Source: Psychroserpens sp. Hel_I_66
GTDB taxonomy: Bacteria; Bacteroidota; Bacteroidia; Flavobacteriales; Flavobacteriaceae
NCBI RefSeq assembly: GCF_000799465.1
Contig: NZ_JUGU01000001.1
Span: 3,368,501 to 3,432,500 of the forward strand
DNA: 64,000 nucleotides
Direction: 5' to 3'
Made by a program: the position numbers and the translations under genes. Positions 56,442 through 64,000 of the stretch are shown one piece after another. Under the pieces are notes generated by a model. It searched no databases and was not told the DNA's origin. It worked only from the letters and a program-made list of their open reading frames with translations. Positions within the stretch are counted from its first letter, which is position 1. Each line of letters opens with the position of its first letter.

Positions 56442-57068
56442 TTGGAGAAATTATTTAAAACCACATATTTTAGTCAGTTTGAACCTGCCCTAATCAGCGA
56501 GATGATTGAGGTTGGGGAATTTAGTCAAATTTCTGAAGGTCAAGACTTAATTAGAGTTGGACAATTCATCCATTTTATACCATTGGTAATTCAAGGTAGT
56601 ATTAAAATAATGCGTCCTGATGATGACGGAAATGAGTTATTGCTTTATCATTTAGAAGAAGGAGGAACCTGTGCGATGTCAATGAATTGTTGTTTGGGAA
56701 GCACAAAAAGTGAAATACACGCGATTGCAGAGACTGATGTCAAGATTCTTAAAGTACCAGTTGCCAAAATGGAAGAGTGGTCCAGTTCTTATAAAACCTG
56801 GAGACATTTTGTTTACAACAGTTACCATAACCGAATGATGGAAATGTTGGACAGTATAGACAATATTGCGTTTAATAATATGGATGAGCGATTGGAAAAA
56901 TATCTTCAGGATAAAATGGAAATATTAAATAGCAAACACATATACTCAACTCACAAAGAGATTGCACAAGACCTGCATACCAGTCGTGTGGTAATTTCAC
57001 GCCTGCTGAAGAAAATGGAAAATAGCAATAAGTTAAAATTGCACCGCAGTTTTATTGAAGTCCTGTAA
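56442..57068 (+). CDS. Crp/Fnr-family transcriptional regulator
   Basis: 208 residues beginning at TTG; no in-frame ATG fits the N-terminus. Residues of about 20-120 form the cyclic-nucleotide-type beta-roll (Gly-Gln-Phe-Ile-His-Phe-Ile-Pro-Leu-Val, Gly-Ser-Ile-Lys, Glu-Glu-Gly-Gly-Thr-Cys-Ala-Met-Ser-Met-Asn-Cys-Cys), and the C-terminus is a winged helix with recognition segment Thr-Ser-Arg-Val-Val-Ile-Ser-Arg-Leu-Leu. The cysteines Cys72, Cys78 and Cys79 in the roll could sense sulfur species or redox. It stands before a sulfur gene cluster that has matching operators, so it is probably the local activator. Confidence 0.85.
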   Translation: MEKLFKTTYFSQFEPALISEMIEVGEFSQISEGQDLIRVGQFIHFIPLVIQGSIKIMRPDDDGNELLLYHLEEGGTCAMSMNCCLGSTKSEIHAIAETDVKILKVPVAKMEEWSSSYKTWRHFVYNSYHNRMMEMLDSIDNIAFNNMDERLEKYLQDKMEILNSKHIYSTHKEIAQDLHTSRVVISRLLKKMENSNKLKLHRSFIEVL

Positions 57069-57107
57069 CAACAGTTACAGACTTTGAACATACCGACACG
57101 TACATTT
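57062..57107 (+). promoter_or_regulatory. Crp/Fnr-type operator and -7 element of the TauE gene
   Basis: CTGTAAC-AACA-GTTACAG at 57062..57079 is a perfect dyad equal to TGTAA-N6-TTACA and overlaps the stop of the Crp/Fnr gene. A -7 element TACATTTG lies at 57100..57107. The dyad centre is 29.5 bp upstream of the -7, close to the classical class II activator position near -41.5. Confidence 0.65.
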
Positions 57108-57128
57108 GTTCCATAATTTTCTGAACAA

Positions 57129-57929
57129 ATGGAAATCGTAGAAATTTTAGGTTACGTAGGTGCTCTTTTGATAGGACTTGTATTAGGGTTGATTGGTGGT
57201 GGTGGCTCAATTCTTACCGTTCCTATCTTGGTGTATGCACTTGCGCTTAACCCAGTAATTGCAACAGCATATTCATTATTTGTGGTGGGAGCAACATCTC
57301 TTATTGGCGCAATTAAAAATATGATGAAAGGGATGGTGGATTATAGAACGGCCATCATTTTTGCTGTCCCAGCTTTTATAGCTGTTTATCTTACTCGGGC
57401 ATTCTTAATTCCTGCTATTCCTGAAGAACTTTTTAGTGTAAACAGTTTTATGGTCACGAAGAACCTGGCCATAATGCTCTTTTTTGCCATTATTATGTTG
57501 CTCGCATCTGTTTCAATGATTCGAAACAAGCGAAAAGAAATTGACGAGGAAGCTCAAATAACCTATAACTATCCTTTAATAATTATAGAAGGTTTGGTGG
57601 TGGGAACTATTACAGGTATAGTAGGTGCAGGCGGTGGCTTTTTAATTATACCTGCCTTAGTTCTCTTAGCAAAATTGCCAATGAAAAAAGCAGTTGCGAC
57701 ATCCCTTTTAATAATCGCGATTAAATCTCTCATTGGTTTTTTGGGCGATGTTCAGAATTTGAATATTGATTGGCCATTCCTTCTTATTTTTACAGCAATT
57801 TCAGTTGTGGGCATTTTTATTGGGATATGGCTCAATAAATTTATAGACGGAAAGAAACTCAAGAAAGCATTTGGATGGTTCGTTCTTGTAATGGGTATTT
57901 ATATTATCTACAAAGAACTAACAATGTAA
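57129..57929 (+). CDS. TauE/SafE-family sulfite exporter-like protein
   Basis: 266 residues, about eight membrane helices. The two half-repeats show the family's Gly-rich signatures: Gly-Leu-Ile-Gly-Gly-Gly-Gly-Ser-Ile-Leu-Thr-Val-Pro (about 23-35) and Gly-Ile-Val-Gly-Ala-Gly-Gly-Gly-Phe-Leu-Ile-Ile-Pro (about 163-175). It should move sulfite, sulfoacetate or a related anion. It follows the Crp/Fnr gene with its own activator-type promoter and precedes other sulfur genes. Confidence 0.85.
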   Translation: MEIVEILGYVGALLIGLVLGLIGGGGSILTVPILVYALALNPVIATAYSLFVVGATSLIGAIKNMMKGMVDYRTAIIFAVPAFIAVYLTRAFLIPAIPEELFSVNSFMVTKNLAIMLFFAIIMLLASVSMIRNKRKEIDEEAQITYNYPLIIIEGLVVGTITGIVGAGGGFLIIPALVLLAKLPMKKAVATSLLIIAIKSLIGFLGDVQNLNIDWPFLLIFTAISVVGIFIGIWLNKFIDGKKLKKAFGWFVLVMGIYIIYKELTM

Positions 57930-57938
57930 AATACAAGG

Positions 57939-58817
57939 ATGGAAAAATACATTGACATAATAATAGAATCTTTTATTGGCTATTGGAACTACCTTGTTTA
58001 TGAAATATCAAACCCCTCTTGGACCAACTATTTCTATTGGCTTATTGGGCTTTCTTTGATGGTTTTCACTTTGGAAATCATTATTCCCTGGCGAAAAAAA
58101 CAACCTATTTTTAGAAAAGGATTTTGGCTGGATGCTTTCTATATACTGTTTAACTTTTTCCTATTTTCTCTTTTAGGTTACAACGCCTTATCAAATGTAG
58201 GAGTCGCCCTATTCGATGATTTTCTTAGTAGTTTTGGTATAAACAATATAGTGGCTATTGAAGTTCAATCGCTACCAGAATGGTCGCAATTGTTGATTAT
58301 GTTTTTAATTGCAGATTTTGTCCAATGGAACGTGCATAGGTTGTTGCACCGCGTATCTTGGTTATGGAAATTTCATAAAGTACACCACAGCGTTAAAGAA
58401 ATGGGCTTTGCGGCACAGTTTCGGTTTCATTTTTTGGAAACTATAGTATATAAAACTATACAGTATATCCCATTGGCAATGATTGGTTTTGGCATACAAG
58501 AATTTTTTATTGTTCATATGTTTGCCGTTTTTGTTGGGCATCTCAATCACGCCAATTTAGGCTGGAGCTATGGTTATTTAGGCTATATATTTAATAACCC
58601 AAGAATGCACATTTGGCATCACGCTAAAGAGTTCCCCAAACAATTTAAATACGGGATGAACTTTGGTCTCACACTTAGTATATGGGATTATTTATTTGGT
58701 ACTGCCCACGTACCTAAAAGTGGCCGTAATTTGGAAATTGGTTTTCAAGGCGATGAAAGTTTTCCGAAAACTTTTTGGCAACAACTTATATATCCATTTC
58801 AGAAAGAGAATAAATAA
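57939..58817 (+). CDS. Fatty acid hydroxylase/sterol desaturase-family protein
   Basis: 292 residues with several membrane helices and the histidine clusters of the di-iron family: His-Arg-Leu-Leu-His-Arg, His-Lys-Val-His-His-Ser, His-Leu-Asn-His-Ala-Asn and His-Ile-Trp-His-His-Ala-Lys. It should hydroxylate or desaturate a lipid in the inner membrane. It is 10 bp downstream of the TauE gene and probably co-transcribed. Its link to sulfur chemistry is unclear; such genes are often found in this company in flavobacteria. Confidence 0.8.
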   Translation: MEKYIDIIIESFIGYWNYLVYEISNPSWTNYFYWLIGLSLMVFTLEIIIPWRKKQPIFRKGFWLDAFYILFNFFLFSLLGYNALSNVGVALFDDFLSSFGINNIVAIEVQSLPEWSQLLIMFLIADFVQWNVHRLLHRVSWLWKFHKVHHSVKEMGFAAQFRFHFLETIVYKTIQYIPLAMIGFGIQEFFIVHMFAVFVGHLNHANLGWSYGYLGYIFNNPRMHIWHHAKEFPKQFKYGMNFGLTLSIWDYLFGTAHVPKSGRNLEIGFQGDESFPKTFWQQLIYPFQKENK

Positions 58818-58923
58818 GGAAAAACACAATACCCAAAATACTTTGAGGGCATCATTAGTAACTGATATTAATTGTAATCTTGTTTTAGGGTAAATGTTAA
58901 TCTTTTTTTAAAACATTAACTTG

Positions 58924-58968
58924 TGTATCAAAGGTTACCACTATTGGTTGAGATTCCAATTATTTTTG
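58924..58968 (+). promoter_or_regulatory. Degenerate Crp/Fnr-type operator and -7 element of the MBL-rhodanese gene
   Basis: TGTAT-CAAAGG-TTACC at 58924..58939 matches TGTAA-N6-TTACA at 8 of 10 positions. A -7 element TATTTTTG lies at 58961..58968. Centre to -7 distance is 29.5 bp, identical to the site before the TauE gene. The rest of this 180-bp gap holds only a weak AATGTT/AACATT stem. Confidence 0.5.
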
Positions 58969-58998
58969 AAATGAACGAAAAAATTTAATCATAAAATT

Positions 58999-60327
58999 AT
59001 GGATATAAAACAATTTGAATACAAACCATTGGCGCATTATTCCTATGCGATTATAAGCGAAGGCAAAATGGCCGTTATTGACCCAGAGCGTGACCCGATG
59101 CAATACTACGATTTCGCAAAAGCCAACAATGCTAAAATCGTTGCAGTTATTGAAACACATCCCCACGCAGATTTTGTAAGTTCCCATTTACAGATTCATA
59201 AAGAAACTGGTGCAACAATTTATAACAGTGAAAAAACCGGTGCAGAATACCCACACACCGCTTTTGATGAAGGCGGCACCTTAAAAATTGGTAATGTTGT
59301 ACTAACGGCAATCAATACACCAGGCCACTCGCCAGATAGTATAACGGTAGTTGCAACCCAAAATGATAAAACAGTACTTTTTACGGGCGATACGCTATTT
59401 ATAGGCGATGTTGGTCGTCCAGACTTACGCGAAAAGGCAGGAAATATGCAAGCTAAACGAGAAGAACTGGCTGAAATGATGTATGATACCATACAGAATA
59501 AGTTCAATGGTTTACCAGATGATGCCATTGTTTATCCCGCTCACGGTGCTGGTTCCCTTTGTGGAAAAAGTATGAGCGATGACAACAGCAGTACTTTAGG
59601 TAACGAACGAATGGGCAATTGGGCTTTTAAAGAACAATCGAAAGAAGAATTCATAGAGAAACTTTTGGATAGTCAACCATTCATACCTTCATATTTTGGT
59701 TATGATGTGGATACAAATAAAGATGGAGCAGAGAATGTTCAACCATCCATAGATAGAATCCCATTTAAGGAAAATGCTACAGCCCAAGGCCTGATTGTTG
59801 ACGTACGCGATGAGGAAATCTTTAAAAAAGGACACCTTGAAGGAAGTTTTAACATTCAGGCAGTTTCAGATAATGCAAAATTTGAAACTTGGTTAGGTGC
59901 CATTGTAGAACCAGAAGAAGAATTTACTTTAGTTATAGATAGTAAAGAGGATAAAGAAAAACTTTTGCACCGTGTTGCTAAAATCGGTTATGAAAAACAA
60001 TTGAAGCAGGTTATAACCCTTACGGATAAAAATTTAGTTCCTACGGAGGTCTTGGATTTGAAAGACTTTAAGAGCAATCCTGATAATTATACCATTATAG
60101 ACATTCGTAACAAAAGTGAAGTTGAAGAAGGAAAATATTTTGATAGCGCCTTAGCTCATCCTCTAAATGAACTTCGAGATACGGCTGAAGATATACCTAC
60201 AGATAAGCCAATTGTAGTGCATTGCGCAGGTGGTTATCGCAGTGCTGCTGGAAGTAGTATTCTTCAGAAAAAACTTAATGATGTAACAGTGTATGATTTA
60301 AGTGATGACATAAAGGAATTCAAATAA
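58999..60327 (+). CDS. MBL-fold persulfide-dioxygenase-like protein with two rhodanese domains
   Basis: 442 residues. The MBL domain (1-230) has the ETHE1-like metal site His54-Pro-His56-Ala-Asp58 plus His110 and Asp131 in Gly-Asp-Thr-Leu-Phe. The first rhodanese domain (about 265-345) lacks the active cysteine (Val-Ile-Asp-Ser-Lys-Glu-Asp). The second (about 355-442) has Cys409 in His-Cys-Ala-Gly-Gly-Tyr-Arg-Ser, the full active loop. It probably oxidises glutathione or protein persulfide to sulfite, which the neighbouring TauE protein could export. Cytosolic, no signal. Confidence 0.85.
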   Translation: MDIKQFEYKPLAHYSYAIISEGKMAVIDPERDPMQYYDFAKANNAKIVAVIETHPHADFVSSHLQIHKETGATIYNSEKTGAEYPHTAFDEGGTLKIGNVVLTAINTPGHSPDSITVVATQNDKTVLFTGDTLFIGDVGRPDLREKAGNMQAKREELAEMMYDTIQNKFNGLPDDAIVYPAHGAGSLCGKSMSDDNSSTLGNERMGNWAFKEQSKEEFIEKLLDSQPFIPSYFGYDVDTNKDGAENVQPSIDRIPFKENATAQGLIVDVRDEEIFKKGHLEGSFNIQAVSDNAKFETWLGAIVEPEEEFTLVIDSKEDKEKLLHRVAKIGYEKQLKQVITLTDKNLVPTEVLDLKDFKSNPDNYTIIDIRNKSEVEEGKYFDSALAHPLNELRDTAEDIPTDKPIVVHCAGGYRSAAGSSILQKKLNDVTVYDLSDDIKEFK

Positions 60328-60347
60328 AACCTCAAAGCATATAGATT

Positions 60348-60383
60348 AACGACATCAACTTTAAAATTGATGCCGTTTTTTTT
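60348..60383 (+). terminator. Terminator after the MBL-rhodanese gene
   Basis: AACGACATCAA and TTGATGCCGTT form an 11-bp stem with one mismatch and an 8-nt loop, running into eight T. It lies between convergent genes. Confidence 0.75.
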
Positions 60384-60392
60384 AATTGTTTT

Positions 60393-61022
60393 TTACTTTA
60401 AGTCTAACAAAAAATCCTTGAATTCTTGGTCACTATAATCGGCCATACCTTTATGAGTTAAAGCCAAATTGCCAGACGCATCAATTATGTAGGTTGTTGG
60501 TAATGAAGATGATTGGAACATTTCTGGAAGATTACTCGCAGGAGCGTAAATCGGTAAATCATAACCCTTGCGTTTATCAAAATCTTTAGCCTTTTCAAAA
60601 TCATCATCGAAGGACAACATTACAAACGCAACTTCATCGCCCATTTCTTCGTGCAATTCATCGATACTGGGCATTTCGGCAATACAAGGCGGACACCAAG
60701 TTGCCCAAAAATTCAAAAATATGACCTTACCTTTAAATTCTCTCAATGACCTTGTTTTGCCTTCAGCGTCAATCAATTTTAGGTTCAAATCTGCTTTGGT
60801 AAGATTTGGCATTGATGCCTCATCGTTATTTTCATTGTTTCTTACCTGCGCAATTTCTTCTACATCAGGATTCATCAAGCCTGTAGCGAGTAATCCGCGT
60901 TGCGCAAAACCTATAACTTCGGTATGTAAACCAGTTGCGTAAAGTGTAATGGCCACTATGGCAAAAATTCCGTATTGAATCCACGATTTCTTTTTGTTCT
61001 TATTTTCTTTCTTAATATTCAT
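60393..61022 (-). CDS. TlpA-family membrane-anchored thioredoxin
   Basis: 209 residues. Basic N-terminus and one helix (about 14-31) anchor it in the membrane. The thioredoxin fold carries Trp-Ala-Thr-Trp-Cys110-Pro-Pro-Cys113, with the cis-Pro in Ser-Ser-Leu-Pro-Thr-Thr-Tyr. As the last gene of an operon with SoxB-like, DsrE-like and DoxX-like genes, it may play a SoxW-like part, keeping periplasmic thiols of the sulfur system reduced. It follows the SoxB-like gene by 11 bp. Confidence 0.85.
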   Translation of the reverse strand: MNIKKENKNKKKSWIQYGIFAIVAITLYATGLHTEVIGFAQRGLLATGLMNPDVEEIAQVRNNENNDEASMPNLTKADLNLKLIDAEGKTRSLREFKGKVIFLNFWATWCPPCIAEMPSIDELHEEMGDEVAFVMLSFDDDFEKAKDFDKRKGYDLPIYAPASNLPEMFQSSSLPTTYIIDASGNLALTHKGMADYSDQEFKDFLLDLK

Positions 61023-61033
61023 AACTTTAAATT

Positions 61034-62692
61034 TTATTGAAATTTATAGTTTGTTTTGGGTACGGTAGAAAAGGAATAGGTGCCGAGATATTCACAGTAG
61101 GCTCTTCCTTCCAAAGTAGGCGAAACAGGCGATTTTTTTTTGAGATATTCCTCAACAACATCGTGAATGGTATAATCCATTACTTCCACATCTTTCACAT
61201 TAGTCATCCTGCAAAGATTATCAATTGGGTCGCCTGGTCGTACACAAGCAGAAATCGTGTAGAATTTGTCATCTTTCATAGGCTCGCCGTTGACCGTTAT
61301 TGCTGAGATACGGTTTCCACGTTCGTTTTGACTATTAAAATTAACTTTCATTCCAGAGAACCGAACCAACCAACCGCCAAATCGCTCGGTCGGGTTTTGG
61401 GAAAAGGCATTGTGCATTTCCTTTTCTAACCAATCTTTTATCTGTTTACCAGTCGCCTTTCCTGTCTTTACTTTTTCGTTTACAGGTAGTAAATTCCAAA
61501 GATTTGCACGAGTAATAGGTGCAGGCTTCCCGTCTTCGGGAACGATGGGATTACCAAATCTAAAACCGTTTGATATTGAAATATCAGCACCCGTTTTCCA
61601 ACGTGCGGCATCGGTAATCATATTGTCCATTGGGTTTTCAACAGTAAGATAGCGATAAATAGGTGTCTTTGTGTACCCAATCACTGTTTCCAAATGCTCT
61701 TCGTAGGGCGCTTTTGCCTTATCAACAAGCGCCTGTACTTCCTTATCAGCTGGAAAAACCCTTGGGTCAACATCAATAAGTTCATAATCATCATCCACCA
61801 ATATGCCATCCACAAAATGCAAGGTAAGCTTACCAACAAAAGAACCAAACGCACCTGGTTCGGTAACCTTTGCGAATTTGCCTTGTATAGGTTTGCGCAC
61901 GCGCTCGTGTGTGTCATTCCCTAATATGTAATCTACATTTTCTGAAATGGTATTGTTGGCGAGTTCGGCCTGTTTAAAAACACCAAGATGCGTTACTAAA
62001 AAAAGTACATCCAAGTCTTTATTGACCTTTAAATCATCCACTTGCTTTTTCAAATCATTGGTAAGACCACTAAAGGCAATCCCTTTACTAAAAATTGGAT
62101 TTTGCCTAACGGGAACATCAGGATCGTTTATGCCCATAAAGCCAATACGAACACCTTCTATTTCTTTAACAGAATAAGCGGGAAACAAAAGTTCTTCGCT
62201 TTTTTCGTGGTACATATTCTGTGCAATGACATCCGTGTCATATCCTTGCATCACATCTATCATCACGTCCTTGCCGTACACCACTTCCCAGTTACCCGGG
62301 ATGATGACGTCATAGCCCATATTTTTGATGAGTTCTGGCATTACCTTACCTTCAGACAGAGCAGTGTAACCACTGCCTTGTATTAGGTCGCCACCATCAA
62401 CTATAATTGTTCTATTGGGATTTTTTTGTCGTTCCATTTTAAAGAGCGTCTTTATATTGGCCAAACCGCCACGATTTTTAAAAAGTACGTTCTCTTTTTC
62501 CCAAAAAAGTTCGGGATGTGTATCAAGCTGTCCGTGTATATCGGCAGTTTGTAATACAGTAATGCTCAAGGTGTCTCGTACAGAATCGTTTGTTCCCATT
62601 CCATTCGATATTTCTGTTTTGCACGAGAACAAAACCAATAGTATTCCAATTATCGAAAGAGCTGCAATGAAACTTTTCTTAAATATTTTCAT
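61034..62692 (-). CDS. SoxB-like/5'-nucleotidase-family metallophosphatase lipoprotein
   Basis: 552 residues. Lipobox Val-Leu-Phe-Ser-Cys24. Metal-site blocks: Asp51-Ile-His53-Gly, Asp-Gly-Gly-Asp102, Gly-Asn134-Trp-Glu136, Thr-His-Leu-Gly and Gly-Asn-Asp-Thr-His-Glu-Arg. The third block reads Asn-Trp-Glu followed by Val-Val-Tyr-Gly; 5'-nucleotidases have Asn-His-Glu, while SoxB has His-Trp-Glu-Phe-Thr-Tyr-Gly, so this one is intermediate and nearer to SoxB. A thiosulfohydrolase-type role, hydrolysing sulfate from a cysteine-bound polysulfide, fits the neighbours; nucleotide hydrolysis remains possible. Confidence 0.75.
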   Translation of the reverse strand: MKIFKKSFIAALSIIGILLVLFSCKTEISNGMGTNDSVRDTLSITVLQTADIHGQLDTHPELFWEKENVLFKNRGGLANIKTLFKMERQKNPNRTIIVDGGDLIQGSGYTALSEGKVMPELIKNMGYDVIIPGNWEVVYGKDVMIDVMQGYDTDVIAQNMYHEKSEELLFPAYSVKEIEGVRIGFMGINDPDVPVRQNPIFSKGIAFSGLTNDLKKQVDDLKVNKDLDVLFLVTHLGVFKQAELANNTISENVDYILGNDTHERVRKPIQGKFAKVTEPGAFGSFVGKLTLHFVDGILVDDDYELIDVDPRVFPADKEVQALVDKAKAPYEEHLETVIGYTKTPIYRYLTVENPMDNMITDAARWKTGADISISNGFRFGNPIVPEDGKPAPITRANLWNLLPVNEKVKTGKATGKQIKDWLEKEMHNAFSQNPTERFGGWLVRFSGMKVNFNSQNERGNRISAITVNGEPMKDDKFYTISACVRPGDPIDNLCRMTNVKDVEVMDYTIHDVVEEYLKKKSPVSPTLEGRAYCEYLGTYSFSTVPKTNYKFQ

Positions 62693-62694
62693 AA

Positions 62695-63120
62695 TTATAG
62701 GCTTAAACTTTTATATCCTTTTTTCTGAAGTTGCAGGTTGTATAGAATACCGTTTTCGACGGTTTTCATTTCTTTGGGTACTTTCGTTTTATCAACCTTG
62801 AATTTATTGAGCGAAAAACCACAGGCTACCAATTGGACACCAGCATTTTCAGCACGCTCTATAAAGTCATTCATTTTAGAACTATCAGTAATATCGCCTA
62901 TTTCCCTGCCGCAAATGATAACTTCAAATTGACCAAAATTGCTGCCATCTTCTTCTTTTAATGCTTCCGCGGTTAAAATTATTGGCTCTAATTGTGGCAC
63001 CTTTTTAGTGAGTACCACATAATTATTTTTGTTTGTATCTACAGTGTTTTGCGCTAAGGAACTACAACTCGTAAAAAGAGTCATTACTATTACTACTGTA
63101 CTATAAAAAATTGTTTTCAT
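62695..63120 (-). CDS. DsrE-family lipoprotein
   Basis: 141 residues; lipobox Phe-Thr-Ser-Cys19. The DsrE/F-like fold has two cysteines, Cys70 (Val-Ile-Ile-Cys-Gly-Arg-Glu) and Cys100 (Leu-Val-Ala-Cys-Gly-Phe-Ser), the latter in the position of the sulfur-carrier cysteine. It may carry sulfane sulfur at the periplasmic face for the SoxB-like enzyme, whose start lies 2 bp downstream. Most DsrE proteins are cytosolic, so the lipid anchor is unusual. Confidence 0.75.
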   Translation of the reverse strand: MKTIFYSTVVIVMTLFTSCSSLAQNTVDTNKNNYVVLTKKVPQLEPIILTAEALKEEDGSNFGQFEVIICGREIGDITDSSKMNDFIERAENAGVQLVACGFSLNKFKVDKTKVPKEMKTVENGILYNLQLQKKGYKSLSL

Positions 63121-63126
63121 TTTAAT

Positions 63127-63525
63127 TTATTTTAAAAGGTTACTGGTGTCGTTCAGTATAAAAAAAAGAAGTCCGCCGAGAATTGCTATATTTTTAAAGA
63201 GTGGTCCAAGGGTTGTAATTTGCCCTACTTGAACCGTTAATGTGATGGGTATTAAAACCGCCATCAAAACTATTGCCGCCCATTTGGTTTTATATCCTAT
63301 CAAGAATATAAAACCTGCTGTTAACATTACGGTACCAGAGATAATAATTAGCCACTGAGGTTCGCCAAAGAAATAGGCAATACCCTTAAAACTGGCTTGT
63401 TCAATACGTTTGGCAGTTTTCTCTATGTTAAGCAAGTGATTAAAACCTGCAACGAGAAATATGAAGCTCACCAATATGCGTAATAGTTGTATGGAACGAC
63501 GGCTTATTAAAATTTTTGTCGTCAT
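63127..63525 (-). CDS. DoxX-family membrane protein
   Basis: 132 residues with four membrane helices and the DoxX features: Leu-Arg-Ile-Leu-Val-Ser-Phe-Ile-Phe-Leu-Val-Ala-Gly-Phe-Asn-His-Leu, a helix with Thr-Ala-Gly-Phe-Ile-Phe-Leu-Ile-Gly-Tyr, and Gly-Pro-Leu-Phe-Lys-Asn-Ile-Ala-Ile-Leu-Gly-Gly. DoxX/DoxD proteins are linked to quinone-dependent thiosulfate oxidation. It heads the operon, 6 bp before the DsrE gene. The 125 bp upstream contain a partial ATAATGG/CCATAAT dyad and no clear -7. Confidence 0.75.
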   Translation of the reverse strand: MTTKILISRRSIQLLRILVSFIFLVAGFNHLLNIEKTAKRIEQASFKGIAYFFGEPQWLIIISGTVMLTAGFIFLIGYKTKWAAIVLMAVLIPITLTVQVGQITTLGPLFKNIAILGGLLFFILNDTSNLLK

Positions 63526-63650
63526 TATAAATGATGTAAAAAATGATTGAATTTGCGTGGTGTTTATCCATAATGGTTTAACAGACCATAATTATGATGT
63601 GTGAAAGAGCAGTACGGAAGCACCAACTTTAAAATTTTATAAAAAAGTGA

Positions 63651-64000
63651 TTACACCAAACGTGGTGGCGGAGAATCGTTATCTAAATAGCGATAACTTA
63701 GTACTGAAGAAAAATGTTCGTTGAAAATTGCTGTAGGTCTTGAAATATTTGTTTCCCAAGAGAAAAATTCAAATTGAAACTGCGAGGTACAAATACCATT
63801 TAGCATAACAACTTGTGAAGTGCTAAGGTCAACTTGCGAAAATTCGATTGTTTTATTTGTCTGTTTTGGGGAGTTTTTCTTTTTACAATTAGGTTTTACA
63901 AAAGATATGTCATTTCCGCTGAACAAAGCGTTCAACCCATTTGCATCGATGACGATAAACTTCGCCATAAAGATGAATGTAAGAAATAACGCTATATAAG
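63651..64000 (-). CDS. Small secreted protein of unknown function, 5' end outside the window
   Basis: The frame runs unbroken to the window edge. An ATG at 63968 would give 105 residues, but the codons upstream of it continue a hydrophobic segment (Ile-Ala-Leu-Phe-Leu-Thr-Phe-Ile-Phe-Met), so the true start and signal peptide lie beyond position 64000. The mature part has Cys near Lys-Pro-Asn-Cys-Lys-Lys-Lys and Gly-Ile-Cys-Thr, and ends Leu-Ser-Tyr-Arg-Tyr then Ser-Pro-Pro-Pro-Arg. Short proteins with such a Pro-rich end often precede metal-related receptors in flavobacteria; no function is assigned. Confidence 0.55.
   Translation of the reverse strand, partial: YIALFLTFIFMAKFIVIDANGLNALFSGNDISFVKPNCKKKNSPKQTNKTIEFSQVDLSTSQVVMLNGICTSQFQFEFFSWETNISRPTAIFNEHFSSVLSYRYLDNDSPPPRLV

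Overview
The window looks like a chromosomal segment of a marine-type Flavobacteriaceae (Bacteroidota). It is AT-rich, many genes are preceded by the Bacteroidota -7 element TAnnTTTG, and it carries a secreted peptidase with a type IX secretion C-terminal domain, a TonB-dependent receptor and typical flavobacterial families (DUF4407, DUF3347, HYC_CC_PP, GDCCVxC). Genus cannot be fixed from this window.

Layout. (1) About 0.2-14.0 kb is an exopolysaccharide locus: a TPR/outer-membrane barrel protein, a STAS protein, a flippase, a GT4 glycosyltransferase, a membrane GH5-like hydrolase, a secreted protein of unknown role, a very large GT-C-type membrane protein, a response-regulator/GT2 fusion, a half GT2, and mannose-6-phosphate isomerase. 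Three upstream regions in it share a 21-bp-phased TCTACA repeat. (2) About 14.1-23.4 kb is ordinary chromosome: a PhnA-like protein, a 45-aa membrane protein, a second STAS protein, an NTF2-like lipoprotein, DUF4407, a BlaR1/BlaI pair with its operator, an M28 peptidase and an M20 dipeptidase. (3) At 23.5-23.7 kb lie a broken tRNA-Leu, an intact tRNA-Leu(UAG), its terminator and a short tandem direct repeat. I read this as the left edge of an integrated element that runs past the right end of the window.

(4) About 23.9-26.5 kb is a mercury-type operon (ArsR, MerT-MerP fusion, MerA-like flavoprotein, GDCCVxC protein). It converges on a FecA-like TonB receptor with Fur-like boxes. (5) About 29.0-52.9 kb is a large copper-resistance block: a Cus-type RND pump (A and C subunits at the left, B at the right), an HMA-AraC regulator, a multicopper oxidase with Met-rich segment and CopB-like C-terminus, a Cys-rich four-helix protein, three DUF3347 domains, a haem-binding protein, a CopA-type ATPase, PepSY and DUF305 proteins, plus less obvious passengers (glutamate-synthase-like protein, YceI, K+ channel, amino acid permease). 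Two unexplained sequence families live only here: a coding palindrome CGCTTTCGCGAAAGCG read in all three frames, and intergenic two-stem hairpins with variable but complementary stems.

(6) About 53.0-56.2 kb is element backbone: ParB, a 53-aa protein and a DUF932 protein, with a repeated leader of about 136 bp in front of ParB and in front of the 53-aa gene. (7) About 56.4-64.0 kb is a sulfur module: a Crp/Fnr regulator, TauE/SafE exporter, fatty-acid hydroxylase-like protein, persulfide-dioxygenase-like MBL-rhodanese, and an opposing operon DoxX - DsrE - SoxB-like metallophosphatase - TlpA thioredoxin. Matching Crp-type boxes sit 29.5 bp upstream of two -7 elements, suggesting that the adjacent regulator directly controls the module.

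All family calls are by eye from the translated sequence; no database search was possible.
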